A DNA stretch of 64,000 nucleotides, from positions 1 to 64,000 of the forward strand of contig CAYQNU010000016.1 of assembly GCA_964419055.1 (NCBI GenBank), read 5' to 3'. Source of the DNA: CAYQNU01 sp964419055 (GTDB lineage: Bacteria > Bacteroidota > Bacteroidia > Flavobacteriales_D > Parvicellaceae). Below the pieces are notes generated by a model that was given only the letters and a program-made list of their open reading frames with translations, searched no databases and was not told the DNA's origin. The position numbers were made by a program, and so were the translations under genes. Positions within the stretch are counted from its first letter, which is position 1. The number at the start of each line of letters is the position of its first letter. Shown one piece after another: positions 52,301 to 61,208 of this stretch.

Positions 52301-54839
52301 TATAAACAAATGAAGCAGATGTAACTGTAGCACCAGCAGGTAAAGCTGTCATTGTTGCAGTTGTAACAATGTTACCAGGAGCAGCATTTACTTCAATAGG
52401 TTGTGTAGCAACATCAAATGAAATAACTTGTGTTCCTGTTAATAATGGTGTCACCGTTCCTGTTGCACTAATAATTGCACTTGTTTCATTTAAACAAATT
52501 GAAGCATTTGTCCCAACAGGAGTAGTAATTACAGAGGTAGGTTCAGAAATTACTAATGTAATTGGAGCGCTCAACAAAGAGCCTGCGTCTTGAATTACAA
52601 TAGAATAAGTTCCCGCAGCTAAATCCGTTGGAATAGCACCAAATGCCCCACTGTTTACAGAATAAGTGAATGGTTCTGTTCCACAAGAAATAACACCTAA
52701 AGAAAATGAGCCATTAGCAACACCATTACAAGTAGCATCAATGGCTACTAATTCAGCATCAACAGGAGAAATAGTTGCAATAACCTCAGCTAATGGACTA
52801 GGTGAACAGCCGAGTATTGATTCTTCTACCCAATATGATGTTGTAGTTGTAAGTGTTGGAGTAGTAAAAGTTAAACCAGTATTGATAATCGTTCCAGCTA
52901 CAGCAGCATCATACCAAGTCAAAGTAGAACCAGTAATTGCACCTGAAGCAGAAAGGTTTAATGTATTTCCAGAACAAGCAGTAGCACCTGTTACACTTGG
53001 TGCAGCAATAGTTGGGCAAATTACATTAACTAAATAGTCTTCCGCTTGTCCATATCCAGCATTTTCACATGATGATGGTGCAGTACTGAATTTTTTTACA
53101 ACTCTTAATTTTGTTGTACCTAAAAGTGCATCTAAAGGAACATTAATAGAACCTAAAGCTTGTATTGCATCAATTCCTGTTGAATTTGTAATAGTACCTA
53201 TATTGAATGATTCTCCAGCATCCAAAAAGTCACCATCTTGATTCCAATCGATAAAAGCAACAATTACATTAGCAAAATTCCCACCCGTATTTCCTTTAAC
53301 TATAATAGGATTAGAAGAACCAAGTGCAAGATCTGTTGTTTGAGAAGTAAAGTCTTGAAGAGATGGTCCACCTAATACATTTGTTGAAGTATTATTTATT
53401 GAACCAATGTTAACTAATGTAATAGGCTCAACTCCTGTTGGGAAGTTAACATTACAATAGCAGTTGATTAGAGCATTCATGTTAACTTGAAGAGGAGTAG
53501 AAATAGCTGTTGCTCCTCCATTTGCACAAGTTATTACACATTGGTAATAGGTTGCTGTAGTTTGATTTGCTGTATACGTTGCTGAAGTAGCACCTGAAAT
53601 ATCAGTATAAGTTGTACCATCAGGTGATGATTGCCATTGGAATGAAAGACCTGCATCACCTGTTACAGCACCAGTTAAAGTAAGATTGAAGTTAACTCCA
53701 GAACAAGCTCCTGCGGGACCAGTGGTGACACCAGCCGTTGGAGTTCCAGTACATCCTGCGGGTAATGTTGTAAAGCTTCCTGATGCATTATATCCACTTC
53801 CTGTTCCAGCAGCGTTAAATATTTGAGAATAAATTGGAGAATTTGTTCCATCTGATGATTGAACTCTTACTTGATAAGTGGTTAAAGGTGATAAACCAGT
53901 TAATGCTAATGTGGTTCCTGTTACTGGATTTCCAGACCAATTCGTCCAGCTACAAGAACCTACAGCTCTATATTGCACATTATATTGAGTAGCTCCTGCT
54001 GGTGCTGTCCATCCAATTGTTGCACCATCTGTAGTTATAGCAGACACAGCTGAAAAAGTTGATACTCTTCCAACAACATTTTGAGGAGTCCAAGTGAATG
54101 TTAAACCATTGGATGGGCTAACACCTGGATTAGCTGAATTAAAATACATAGTACTATTGCCAGCTGCACCTGTAACAGCGTTACTCCAATTACAAGTTGT
54201 TGGGGAACCAGTAATATTCAATAGTAAATTGTTTACATTGTTAGGAAAGGAAGTAGTAGTTCTAAAGCCAATTTCAGGATAGGTAGTATTACTACTAGGT
54301 GTCATTGTTCCATAAACAAACTGAATGCTTCCATTTAGTGTGTTCAAAATAACTTGAAAATTCAACGATTCACCAGTTACATTAAATCTTCTATAGTTTT
54401 GATAATCAAAAATAATATTGTTTCCCACTACTTGATATAAACAATTAGTACCTGTTTGATTATTTAAATCGCGACCAAATGGGGCTATTACAACACCTGC
54501 GTCTGTAATGGAGGAAGATAGAGGCGAATATGTTCCTGTTGCCGTTGGTGCAGTTGTGGAATATAATACTACTCTACCATTCGAATTTACTTGATAGTTG
54601 GTGTAAGTTACTCCATCGACAGTAAATCCTGGTAAACCAGTTAAATTTGAATTAGCATCATCTGCAATAACAGACGGTAGTTCTGTTGCACCACCAGCAA
54701 CTGTTAAAGGAGTGTAAGTTCCTGATGATATTGATAAATTGTACCTTGAAGGCACCTGTGCCATTACACTCGAAAAGCTGGCAAATAGACATGTTGCCGC
54801 CAAGGCCGTTCGAATTTTTTGTTTGTAATTTTTAATCAT
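49356..54839 (-). CDS. Giant T9SS-secreted repeat protein
   Basis: About 1827 aa from the ATG at 54839 (MIKNYKQKIRTALAA, a signal peptide ending SVMAQ); a GTG/ATG-type start 17 codons further up is less likely. Order: unknown N-terminal domain; FnIII-like region (about 265-345); Ig-like part (NITLTGAVTGDAGLSFQWQSSPDG-type); a GEVED domain (VIVAFIDWNQDGDFLDAGE ... GYGQAEDYLV); further Ig-like parts with TWWDAATGGTQLGTG; nine tandem repeats of 72-74 aa, each with two Cys; one divergent repeat; and a type A T9SS sorting domain (VYPNPTNGEFTLSI ... GVYFVKLNNGSDISTQKLIIQ). Probably a surface adhesin or matrix protein exported by the T9SS. Confidence 0.9.
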   Translation of the reverse strand: MIKNYKQKIRTALAATCLFASFSSVMAQVPSRYNLSISSGTYTPLTVAGGATELPSVIADDANSNLTGLPGFTVDGVTYTNYQVNSNGRVVLYSTTAPTATGTYSPLSSSITDAGVVIAPFGRDLNNQTGTNCLYQVVGNNIIFDYQNYRRFNVTGESLNFQVILNTLNGSIQFVYGTMTPSSNTTYPEIGFRTTTSFPNNVNNLLLNITGSPTTCNWSNAVTGAAGNSTMYFNSANPGVSPSNGLTFTWTPQNVVGRVSTFSAVSAITTDGATIGWTAPAGATQYNVQYRAVGSCSWTNWSGNPVTGTTLALTGLSPLTTYQVRVQSSDGTNSPIYSQIFNAAGTGSGYNASGSFTTLPAGCTGTPTAGVTTGPAGACSGVNFNLTLTGAVTGDAGLSFQWQSSPDGTTYTDISGATSATYTANQTTATYYQCVITCANGGATAISTPLQVNMNALINCYCNVNFPTGVEPITLVNIGSINNTSTNVLGGPSLQDFTSQTTDLALGSSNPIIVKGNTGGNFANVIVAFIDWNQDGDFLDAGESFNIGTITNSTGIDAIQALGSINVPLDALLGTTKLRVVKKFSTAPSSCENAGYGQAEDYLVNVICPTIAAPSVTGATACSGNTLNLSASGAITGSTLTWYDAAVAGTIINTGLTFTTPTLTTTTSYWVEESILGCSPSPLAEVIATISPVDAELVAIDATCNGVANGSFSLGVISCGTEPFTYSVNSGAFGAIPTDLAAGTYSIVIQDAGSLLSAPITLVISEPTSVITTPVGTNASICLNETSAIISATGTVTPLLTGTQVISFDVATQPIEVNAAPGNIVTTATMTALPAGATVTSASFVYNGITANGGSWQSEVRLGFAGAIVNNAAAGTGTANAGGTFNYTRTIPNAAINTAGGTVDLLYWESSNDVSAGDDATFPLGASVATLTINYEYPAPVVITWWDAATGGTQLGTGATLETIGTSVLADASAPGVFNFYAQGENSGCNSATRALVTTTVNALPTVSVISDDTDNTVCENTMVTLTGAGAATYTYTGSINDGVAFAATSTETYTVTGTDANGCVNTSDITITVNPAPVVTATSNATNDIICLGDDVTLTAGGTAVSYTWDNSVVDGVAFTPTVTATYTATGVDAIGCENTATITITVNDPIVTASSDATANAVCDGDDVTLTGGGAVTYTWDNLVVDGASFIPTATTTYTVTGTDAIGCENTATITITLNALPTVSVTSDDTDNTVCENTMVTLTGAGAATYSYTGGVNEGVAFPATSTETYTVTGVDANGCSNTSDITITVNAAPTVTATSDVTNNTLCGSGDVTLTAAGNAVTYTWDNSVVDGVAFTTSSTNTYTVTGVDAIGCENTASITITVNAIPTVSVTSDDTDNTVCENTMVTLTGAGAATYTYTGSVSDGVAFAATSTETYTITGTDANGCTNTSDITITVNALPTVSVTSDDTDNTVCENTLVTLTGSGAATYTYTGSVNDGVAFAATSTETYTVTGTDANGCTNTDDITITVSIPTVTAASDVTNDAICGSGDVTLTGGGAVSYLWDNSVVDGVAFTTSSTNTYTVTGTDAFGCTNTATITITVNTLPTVSANSNDANNAICIGSSVIVTGVGASTYTYTGGISEGVAFTPTATNTYTVTGTDANGCVNTGTITITVNQLPVVDIAPYTEAVCDVVTNYSLTNVSPLAGVFSGANVTGTTFNPSAAGVGVHPITYTVTDINGCVGSDVENITVGDCSGIEENSTIAVSVYPNPTNGEFTLSINNANFSNITISIVDIHGKVVYNEMNVTIAQDFIKQINVSDLARGVYFVKLNNGSDISTQKLIIQ
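49866..51836 (-). repeat. Nine tandem repeats of about 219 bp
   Basis: The coding DNA holds nine in-frame repeats totalling 657 codons (9 x 73). Two classes alternate: type A (TVCENTMVTLTG ... GVAFAATSTETYTVTGTDANGC) and type B (WDNSVVDGVAF ... DAIGCENTATITI), in order A B B A B A A B and a mixed ninth unit, read from the N terminus. Type A copies 6 and 7 are nearly identical over most of their length. Confidence 0.85.
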
Positions 54840-54887
54840 ATATTGTTTTTTAATGAATAATTTTCTTTCCCATGCAGAAAGAGCAGG

Positions 54888-54919
54888 CAAAAATAGATGT
54901 TATAATTTTGTTAAACCAA
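54888..54919 (-). promoter_or_regulatory. Promoter of the giant surface protein gene
   Basis: The minus strand has TTGG (54916-54919) and, 20 nt later, TATTTTTG (54888-54895), fitting the -33/-7 pattern. The start codon lies 48 bp downstream. Confidence 0.6.
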
Positions 54920-54983
54920 CTTTTTTAATAAGTCAGTCTGTTTTGTTAATAACTGTCGAAGATGATAGGTTTAAATACGTAGT

Positions 54984-55352
54984 TCATTTTTTGAAGATAA
55001 AGTATACTGCTAAAATGAGAAAAATAAAGCCGACTAAATGATTCCATCTTAACGTATCCATTTTAAAAACATAGATCATAAAAAATGCAAAAACAGTTAA
55101 ACTTAGTACTTCTTGTAATACTTTTAATTGCCACATATTAAACGGGCCTCCATTTCCTTCAAATCCTATTTTGTTTGCAGGTACTTGAAAAATATATTCA
55201 AAGAGAGCAATTCCCCAACTTACCAAAATTACACTGGCAATTCCCCACTTGGTATACCATTTCCACTCGTTAAATCGTAAATGACCATACCAAGCTAATG
55301 TCATAAATATGTTAGAAGCAATTAATAAAAGTATGGAATATACAGCTTTCAT
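54984..55352 (-). CDS. DUF486 membrane protein
   Basis: A 122-aa inner-membrane protein with four hydrophobic helices and the DUF486 pattern: SNIFMTLAWYGHL, WKWYTKWGIASVILVSWGIALFEYIFQVPANKIG, FNMWQLKVLQEVLSLTVFAFF. The family is related to the drug/metabolite transporter fold but its function is unknown. It follows the inositol-monophosphatase gene by 20 bp on the same strand. Confidence 0.85.
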   Translation of the reverse strand: MKAVYSILLLIASNIFMTLAWYGHLRFNEWKWYTKWGIASVILVSWGIALFEYIFQVPANKIGFEGNGGPFNMWQLKVLQEVLSLTVFAFFMIYVFKMDTLRWNHLVGFIFLILAVYFIFKK

Positions 55353-55372
55353 TTGTATTACATTTGTATTAG

Positions 55373-56170
55373 TTATTTAGTAAATTCAGTTGTTAAAACT
55401 GATTGAAACTCGTTGTATATTTTTGAATTTGTAGCTATTATTTCTTTACCAAAAATATAATTTTTTTGATTATTAAAGTCACAAACTTGTCCCTTGGCTT
55501 CTTTTACAATTAAGCTTCCTGCGGCAACATCCCAAGGGCTTAAAGCATACTCAAAGAAAGCGTCAAATCTACCACAAGCTACAAAGCATAAATCTAGTGC
55601 AGCCGAGCCCAATCGTCTAATACCTCGTGTGTTTTTGGCTAAATAACTAAAAGTGTTTAGATAAGCATTTAGCCGAGAGAAATCATCATAAGGAAACCCA
55701 GTAGCAATTAAAGAATTAGAAAGATCACTGGTGTTTGAAACTTCTATAAGAGTATTATTCAAAAACGCTCCACCACCTTCAATGGCGTGAAAAACCTCCT
55801 TTCTATTGGGGTCATAAACCACGCCTAAAATAATTCTTCCTTCAAACATAAGGGCAACACTGGTGCAAAAAACAGGAATTGAATGTGCGAAATTGGTGGT
55901 GCCATCCAAAGGGTCAATAATCCAAGTATATTCTTTTGTTGAGTGTTTTTCGAGACCTTCTTCTCCAATTATGCCACTATTTGGGATTAGTTTTTTTAAC
56001 TCTTCAATGAAGCATTCTTCTGATTTTTTGTCTACATAAGAAACTAAATTGTTAAAAGATTTCATTTCAATCGAAGATGCGTTGAACTTTTTTTGTTCAG
56101 ACATCATCCAATCGCCAATTGAAATACTGATTTCAATTACTGATTGACAAAGGGCAGTTAGGTTTATCAT
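55373..56170 (-). CDS. Inositol monophosphatase family protein
   Basis: A 265-aa Mg-dependent phosphatase. Metal-site motifs: GEEGLE (metal ligand Glu), WIIDPLDGTTNFAHSIPVFC (DPLDGT signature), and a late WDVAAGSLIVKEAKG (Asp ligand). It hydrolyses inositol phosphate or related sugar/nucleotide phosphates; the exact substrate cannot be read. Its start overlaps the stop of the CPBP gene by 4 bp (ATGA), so the two are translationally coupled. Confidence 0.92.
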   Translation of the reverse strand: MINLTALCQSVIEISISIGDWMMSEQKKFNASSIEMKSFNNLVSYVDKKSEECFIEELKKLIPNSGIIGEEGLEKHSTKEYTWIIDPLDGTTNFAHSIPVFCTSVALMFEGRIILGVVYDPNRKEVFHAIEGGGAFLNNTLIEVSNTSDLSNSLIATGFPYDDFSRLNAYLNTFSYLAKNTRGIRRLGSAALDLCFVACGRFDAFFEYALSPWDVAAGSLIVKEAKGQVCDFNNQKNYIFGKEIIATNSKIYNEFQSVLTTEFTK

Positions 56171-56781
56171 AGATGATTATCTAATTCGTAAAGATCTTTA
56201 ACGTTATGAACTGCTGATGGTTTATAGTAGGTAAGGTTGTAGAAAAGAATGATATCAATTATGGAATGAGCTAACATAGCTGACGTCAAACCAAGAAATT
56301 CGGTCATATATCCTAATAAGGCAATTATGAGTGTCATAAGTATTCCATAAAGTGTAATTTTCCAATTGGAAGGATCTAAATAACCATGAATTGCTATGAA
56401 TACTACGGCTGTTATCCAAATCCCCAAATATAGTTGGATTGCTCCTCTAAAGAATAGTTCTTCACCGATTCCAGCACAAAAACTAATAAAGATTATACTA
56501 GGAATATTTAAATGAAGCGATTGAATTAAGTTGCCGTATTTGTTCAAAACAGATCGCATAAAATTTGATTTTATAAAATTCCAAGCAATAAGCCCCGTTA
56601 TAACCCCAGTCAATATTCCCGATATGATTTCAATGAAGTATGAGGATTTGGTCTGAAATAATGAATTGAAAGTAATCAAAGGAGCATCCTCAAATAAGTA
56701 AAAACAACCCAAGGTGAGCAAAGGAAATAGCGTAATAGTAAGAAATGCAAGTGAAAGAATTCTAATAGTGCCCTTTTTCAT
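56167..56781 (-). CDS. CPBP-family membrane protease-like protein
   Basis: A 204-aa integral membrane protein with about six hydrophobic segments. The family motifs are present: GEELFFRG (EExxxR, about residues 107-114), FIAIHGY (about residues 127-133), and AHSIIDIILF. These are the conserved residues of CPBP/Rce1-type intramembrane proteases; the partner substrate is unknown. It precedes the inositol-monophosphatase gene with a 4-bp overlap. Confidence 0.85.
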   Translation of the reverse strand: MKKGTIRILSLAFLTITLFPLLTLGCFYLFEDAPLITFNSLFQTKSSYFIEIISGILTGVITGLIAWNFIKSNFMRSVLNKYGNLIQSLHLNIPSIIFISFCAGIGEELFFRGAIQLYLGIWITAVVFIAIHGYLDPSNWKITLYGILMTLIIALLGYMTEFLGLTSAMLAHSIIDIILFYNLTYYKPSAVHNVKDLYELDNHL

Positions 56782-56795
56782 TGGTACAAATGTGC

Positions 56796-56825
56796 AAAAA
56801 AAAAGCGACTGAATAAGTCGCTTTT
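56796..56825 (-). terminator. Terminator after the small lipoprotein gene
   Basis: AAAAGCGACT (56801-56810) and AGTCGCTTTT (56816-56825) form a 10-bp stem with loop GAATA; the minus-strand transcript continues into a U run. It lies 18 bp past the stop at 56844. Confidence 0.88.
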
Positions 56826-56843
56826 AATAAATATCGCTAAATT

Positions 56844-57092
56844 TTATTGAGCTTTAGGTTTTGATTTATCTCTATCGTGGTCTGTATCATGATCTGGGTC
56901 AGTAATATTTCCTGAACCTGAATCTGAACCACTGTTTCCAGTACTCATAGCAGTTGATTGCACAACTACTGGATTGTTACTTGACTTAGTTCCACACTCT
57001 TGACGCTCATTTAGTGGAGCCATTTTTGAACAGCTAACTAGTGCGATAGATGCTGCAAAAACAATTATTGATATGTAATTTACTTTCTTCAT
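56844..57092 (-). CDS. Small lipoprotein, low-complexity tail
   Basis: An 82-aa protein with a lipobox (SIALVSCSK, Cys21), then a Ser/Gly/Asn stretch and an Asp/His-rich segment (DPDHDTDHDRDK) that could bind metal. No family recognised. It has its own promoter (-7 TACCTTTG at 57109-57116) and terminator. Confidence 0.65.
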   Translation of the reverse strand: MKKVNYISIIVFAASIALVSCSKMAPLNERQECGTKSSNNPVVVQSTAMSTGNSGSDSGSGNITDPDHDTDHDRDKSKPKAQ

Positions 57093-57108
57093 AAGACAGT
57101 TATTAGAA

Positions 57109-57116
57109 CAAAGGTA
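57109..57116 (-). promoter_or_regulatory. -7 promoter element of the small lipoprotein gene
   Basis: The minus strand reads TACCTTTG, a perfect TAnnTTTG match, 16 bp before the ATG. Confidence 0.6.
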
Positions 57117-57167
57117 GGAAATATTTTTTAATATTCTTATATTTTATACAAGATTTTTTTAAAAAAG

Positions 57168-60164
57168 TTACATTTTTTGATTTTCTAATTTAATGATAAC
57201 TTTAGTGCCAGTAATATTTCCAGCATCATCATTCATTTGAAAGGGTCCTTCGATAAACATTTTTTGCTCGTTTACTTTTTTCAAAATGTCAATTCTACCC
57301 GATGTAATGAGCATCCCTTGTGAATGATGATCGTTTAAGGTTTTGTTTTTTAAACTGAAGTCAATCCCAATTCCATTATCTTCAATTTCAAAAACCGTAT
57401 ATCCATCTTCAGAATAAATAGAAATAGAAATTTTACCTTCCGATCCTTTAGGCAATATACCATGCCAAATGCTGTTTTCAACAAAAGGTTGCAAAATCAT
57501 TGAAGGTATTAATATTTCATCGGTTTTGATGGATGGATGTACTTCTAACTCATATTTGAATTTTTCTTGAAAACGCATCATTTCTAATGAAACATACAGT
57601 TCAAGTCGTTCTAACTCATCTGTTAAGGTTACCATTCCATTATTGGCAATCGAACTGTCAAGGTTTTTACGAATGAGCTTGGCAAAGCTAGTGAGGTATT
57701 TGTTTGCAGATAATCTATCTTGTGTATTGATATAATATTGAATAGAATTAAGTGCATTAAAAATAAAATGACGGTTCATCGAAGCATTTAATGTTTGCTG
57801 TTCAAGTGACAATAATTTTGATTTGTACATTAATTGTTCAGTGATTCGTTGCCTCTTTACTACATTTTGTCTCCATTTTATAATGCCAAAAACAATACTA
57901 GTAAGAACTAAAAAATTGATCGTAAAAAACCACCAAGTTAAATAGTAGGGTTTTAATATTTCAAATTTGAAAACTGCGGGTTCACTCCAATTGATACCAT
58001 CTAAAGAGGAAATAACTTTAAAGGTATATTCACCATATGAAAGATTGGGATAGGTAAAGGAATGCTGATCAATTACGGGTGTCCAGTCTTCATCCAATCC
58101 TTCTAGTTTTAAACGATATTTGACTTCTTTGGGATTTGAAAAACAGATACTGCTGAAGTAAAACGTTAGATAATTTACACGTGAGGGTAAGATGAGACTG
58201 TTAGGTAGTCCAGTGAAAGAGCTTACCTCTTTGCTGTAGTTTGACCAATTAGTTGGTTTTAAAAATAACTGAATATCACTGATATAGGTTTTAGGTACTA
58301 TTATGTCTACCGAATCTTTCCTCTTAGCGCGATCAAATTTAATCAATCCGTTACCGGTACCCATCCAAAGGTGGTTTTCTGAATCCTGATAAAAGGAATT
58401 CAAATTTGTTTCAACTGATGTAATACCACTGTTTTCAGTATGATGTTTTATGGTTTGTGTTTTTTTCTGAACGAAATACCTTTGAATGTCAATTTCAAAT
58501 ATTCCATAATTAGTTCCTACCCAAAGATATCGATTACTTTCGATTCCGATAAAGTTGATGAAATTGGCACTGAAAGAAGGATGAAAAGTGATTTTTTCAC
58601 AATTGTTTCCATCGCTTTTATATAATCCGTTGGCGGTACCTATGAACCACAAACTGTCTTTGAAGTTTTTAATGCAATAAACAACTTTGTCTTCTAAAAG
58701 GTCATTGTTGATCCAAGGCTCACAATAATTTTCATCAAAAACGTACACTCCGTTGGAGGTGCCTAACCACATTTTTTTTCCATATCCCTCTTCAATACTT
58801 CTGATGTTTTTAAGGTTTAAACCTAAAGAATCATCGTATTTTTTCCATTCGCCATTTTTCCTTAAGGCAAGACCTTTTGAAGTACCAACATACAAATATC
58901 CCTTTTTATCTTGGTACAGGGAAGTTATTTTATTGGAAGGAAGCCACCACTCATCTACAAAGGTCGTTGTGCTATTTTGATCAATCTTTACTAATCCTTC
59001 TGATGTACCAAACCATAAATTGTTTTTGGCATCCTTTATACTCGTCCAAACTATATTATTTGTCAATGTATTATTTTCGGTATTCCAATAGGTAATTTCT
59101 TTTTCATTCAAGGTATTAATACCGTTTCCATAGGTCGAAAACCAATATTTGTTTAAAGAATCTTGAACTATTGACATTACGTAATTACTGTTTAAACCAG
59201 TTGAAATGTTATAAGTTACAAATTCATCACTTGTATATCTGAATGCTCCAGAACCATCTGTTCCAAACCAAATGTTTCCCTCTTTATCCTCATAAATGAC
59301 TTCGATGTTCTCGTTAGGTAACCCGTTTGATGCTTTAAATAATGAAACTTCATTTTTATTAATAAGAGTTATCCCGTTTTTACTAGATAGCCAAATTCTG
59401 TCTTTACTGTCTACGAAAATATTGCGAATAAGCATTGATGCTATTCCATCATTAGTAGTGTATTGTTTTATTGAGGCACCTTTTTTAATGTAAACCCCTT
59501 CATCATAGACGCTTATAATGAGCTCATTTTGGCGATTAAATTTGATGTCACTAATATTATAGGCGGAATTTGGAAGGGAAACGTTAGTCCATTTTCCGGA
59601 TTCAATATACCCCAAATAACCGTTTGAACCTAAATAAATTTTTGTATTTCCATCAAATAATAAGGTTCTAGGATTGATCGCATCCTCTGAAGGTAATTGT
59701 ATCTCTTTGGTTTTGGTAAGGTCGGGTTCGTCCAATTTTGAAAGAGGAATTTCAATAATACCAATATTCCTTACAGAAATCCAAATGGAATTGTTCAAGT
59801 TATTGTAAAACGCCAAATTGATGAATTCACCTTTTATATAGTCAGATAAATCATATTTTTTTATTTCTCTTCCTTTTATGCGGGTTACTCCATTTTTAGA
59901 AAAAATCCAAAGGTAACTTTTAAATTGTTTAATACTGACGACTACATTCCCCGTAAGACCATTAGCGGTGGAATAGTTTTGAAAACTTACCCCATCAAAT
60001 TTGCTTGCACCACCTGCTGTTCCAAACCATAAAAAACCATCATCATCACTCGAAATCGTGTATACTTGAGTTTGTGCTAATCCATCTTTTACGGAATAGG
60101 GAACAAATGAGTATTCCTGAGCTCTAGTTTCTTTATTTAGAAAGAAGTTTAGGACACAAATCAA
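57168..60164 (-). CDS. Propeller-sensor LytS-type histidine kinase
   Basis: A 998-aa inner-membrane sensor. The periplasmic part has many two-component-regulator propeller repeats (SDDDGFLWFGTAGGASKFDG, KEGNIWFGTDGSGAFRY, KNNLWFGTSEGLVKI) and a Y_Y_Y-type domain (about 655-745); one membrane helix (about 750-770) precedes a His_kinase domain with His799 (MNRHFIFNALNSIQ) and a C-terminal ATPase domain (EIEDNGIGIDFS). No receiver or DNA-binding domain is fused, unlike hybrid regulators. The in-frame start is a TTG at 60164, but the signal peptide continues upstream (KVNSNSVFFFL). Confidence 0.88.
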   Translation of the reverse strand: MICVLNFFLNKETRAQEYSFVPYSVKDGLAQTQVYTISSDDDGFLWFGTAGGASKFDGVSFQNYSTANGLTGNVVVSIKQFKSYLWIFSKNGVTRIKGREIKKYDLSDYIKGEFINLAFYNNLNNSIWISVRNIGIIEIPLSKLDEPDLTKTKEIQLPSEDAINPRTLLFDGNTKIYLGSNGYLGYIESGKWTNVSLPNSAYNISDIKFNRQNELIISVYDEGVYIKKGASIKQYTTNDGIASMLIRNIFVDSKDRIWLSSKNGITLINKNEVSLFKASNGLPNENIEVIYEDKEGNIWFGTDGSGAFRYTSDEFVTYNISTGLNSNYVMSIVQDSLNKYWFSTYGNGINTLNEKEITYWNTENNTLTNNIVWTSIKDAKNNLWFGTSEGLVKIDQNSTTTFVDEWWLPSNKITSLYQDKKGYLYVGTSKGLALRKNGEWKKYDDSLGLNLKNIRSIEEGYGKKMWLGTSNGVYVFDENYCEPWINNDLLEDKVVYCIKNFKDSLWFIGTANGLYKSDGNNCEKITFHPSFSANFINFIGIESNRYLWVGTNYGIFEIDIQRYFVQKKTQTIKHHTENSGITSVETNLNSFYQDSENHLWMGTGNGLIKFDRAKRKDSVDIIVPKTYISDIQLFLKPTNWSNYSKEVSSFTGLPNSLILPSRVNYLTFYFSSICFSNPKEVKYRLKLEGLDEDWTPVIDQHSFTYPNLSYGEYTFKVISSLDGINWSEPAVFKFEILKPYYLTWWFFTINFLVLTSIVFGIIKWRQNVVKRQRITEQLMYKSKLLSLEQQTLNASMNRHFIFNALNSIQYYINTQDRLSANKYLTSFAKLIRKNLDSSIANNGMVTLTDELERLELYVSLEMMRFQEKFKYELEVHPSIKTDEILIPSMILQPFVENSIWHGILPKGSEGKISISIYSEDGYTVFEIEDNGIGIDFSLKNKTLNDHHSQGMLITSGRIDILKKVNEQKMFIEGPFQMNDDAGNITGTKVIIKLENQKM

Positions 60165-60220
60165 AAAGAAGAATACGCTATTTGAATTGACTTTTATGAT
60201 ACTGAAATTTAATTTTACAA

Positions 60221-60228
60221 CAAATGTA
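60221..60228 (-). promoter_or_regulatory. -7 promoter element of the propeller kinase gene
   Basis: The minus strand reads TACATTTG, matching TAnnTTTG. It places transcription start near 60215, 17-20 nt before an in-frame ATA (60195-60197) and about 50 nt before the TTG at 60164. Confidence 0.5.
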
Positions 60229-60423
60229 TGATTATTTTCAATATCTCTACTTTATAGAATGAAGTCCTGCTATCCTTTAGACCGTTTCTCTATGCTCAAT
60301 GTAAAGACTCACAATAAAATATTACAAATTGCCAAGAAAATTAAGTTAACTTAAAATTACCTCAGCGATTGATAGTGTAGTTTTTCAGATTGTTTAATTT
60401 CTAATCATTTTTTTAAAGTTCGA

Positions 60424-61179
60424 TCAGGCATCCAACCATGCTTTGAAATCGCCAACTCGTTCTCTACTCACTATACAGTCATCATCCTCTATATGGGGAA
60501 CAACAACTTTTAAGCGACTGTTAAAGTAATTGCTTATTTTCTGAATTGCATTTATATTAATAATGACTTTTCGGTTGATTCTAAAGAACTGTTTCGGTTC
60601 AATTAATTGTATCACATCGTCCAAACTGTAATCAATAATGTACTTTTTATTGACGTGAGTGTATAAGACCACACATCCATCCTCAAAGACAAAGTGATTA
60701 ATATCCTCCGTTTTTATCGAAATGATACCGTCTATAGATTTAACTAAAAATCGAGTTTTGTAAGATTGCGGAAGTTGATGAAATTTTTCGCGGTATTGAT
60801 TGATATCAATCGATTTGTTTGTTTCTCGTATCGATTTAAATTTTTCGATGGCCACTTTTAAATCAGATAACCCAATTGGCTTTAATAAATAATCAATACT
60901 ATTAAATTTGAATGCTCTAATAGCATATTCGTCATACGCGGTTGTGAAAATTAAAGGTACGGGAACTTTTAATTGATCAATAATTTCAAAACTCAATCCA
61001 TCGGCTAAATGGATATCAATAAATAGTAAATCTGCATCTTCGAGAGCAGCACTGTTTTCAATTGAAGCTTTGACAGAGTCTAATTGAAAGGTAACTTCTA
61101 TAGTTGGGTCCACTTTTTTAATTAATGTTTTTAAATGTTCAGATGATAATTTTTCATCTTCTATAATGACCACTTTCAT
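60424..61179 (-). CDS. LytTR-family response regulator
   Basis: A 251-aa transcription factor. Residues 1-120 form a receiver domain with acidic pocket (IIEDE) and phospho-acceptor Asp55 (LLFIDIHLAD), then TTAYDEYAIRAFKFNSIDYLLKP (Lys switch). A C-terminal LytTR DNA-binding domain follows (about residues 148-245, FLVKSIDGIISIKTEDINHFVFEDGCVVLYT ... FFRINRKVIININAIQKI). Its partner is probably the LytS-type kinase gene 29 bp upstream, and it may also serve the propeller kinase at 57168. Confidence 0.93.
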   Translation of the reverse strand: MKVVIIEDEKLSSEHLKTLIKKVDPTIEVTFQLDSVKASIENSAALEDADLLFIDIHLADGLSFEIIDQLKVPVPLIFTTAYDEYAIRAFKFNSIDYLLKPIGLSDLKVAIEKFKSIRETNKSIDINQYREKFHQLPQSYKTRFLVKSIDGIISIKTEDINHFVFEDGCVVLYTHVNKKYIIDYSLDDVIQLIEPKQFFRINRKVIININAIQKISNYFNSRLKVVVPHIEDDDCIVSRERVGDFKAWLDA

Positions 61180-61208
61180 TGGTATATGAGTTTGATTCTA
61201 AAAGATTT

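Noticed and set aside
49948..53037. Regularly spaced plus-strand frames opposite the giant protein
   Set aside because: Their regular 219-bp spacing and mutual similarity come from the repeats of the minus-strand gene; they are not independent genes.
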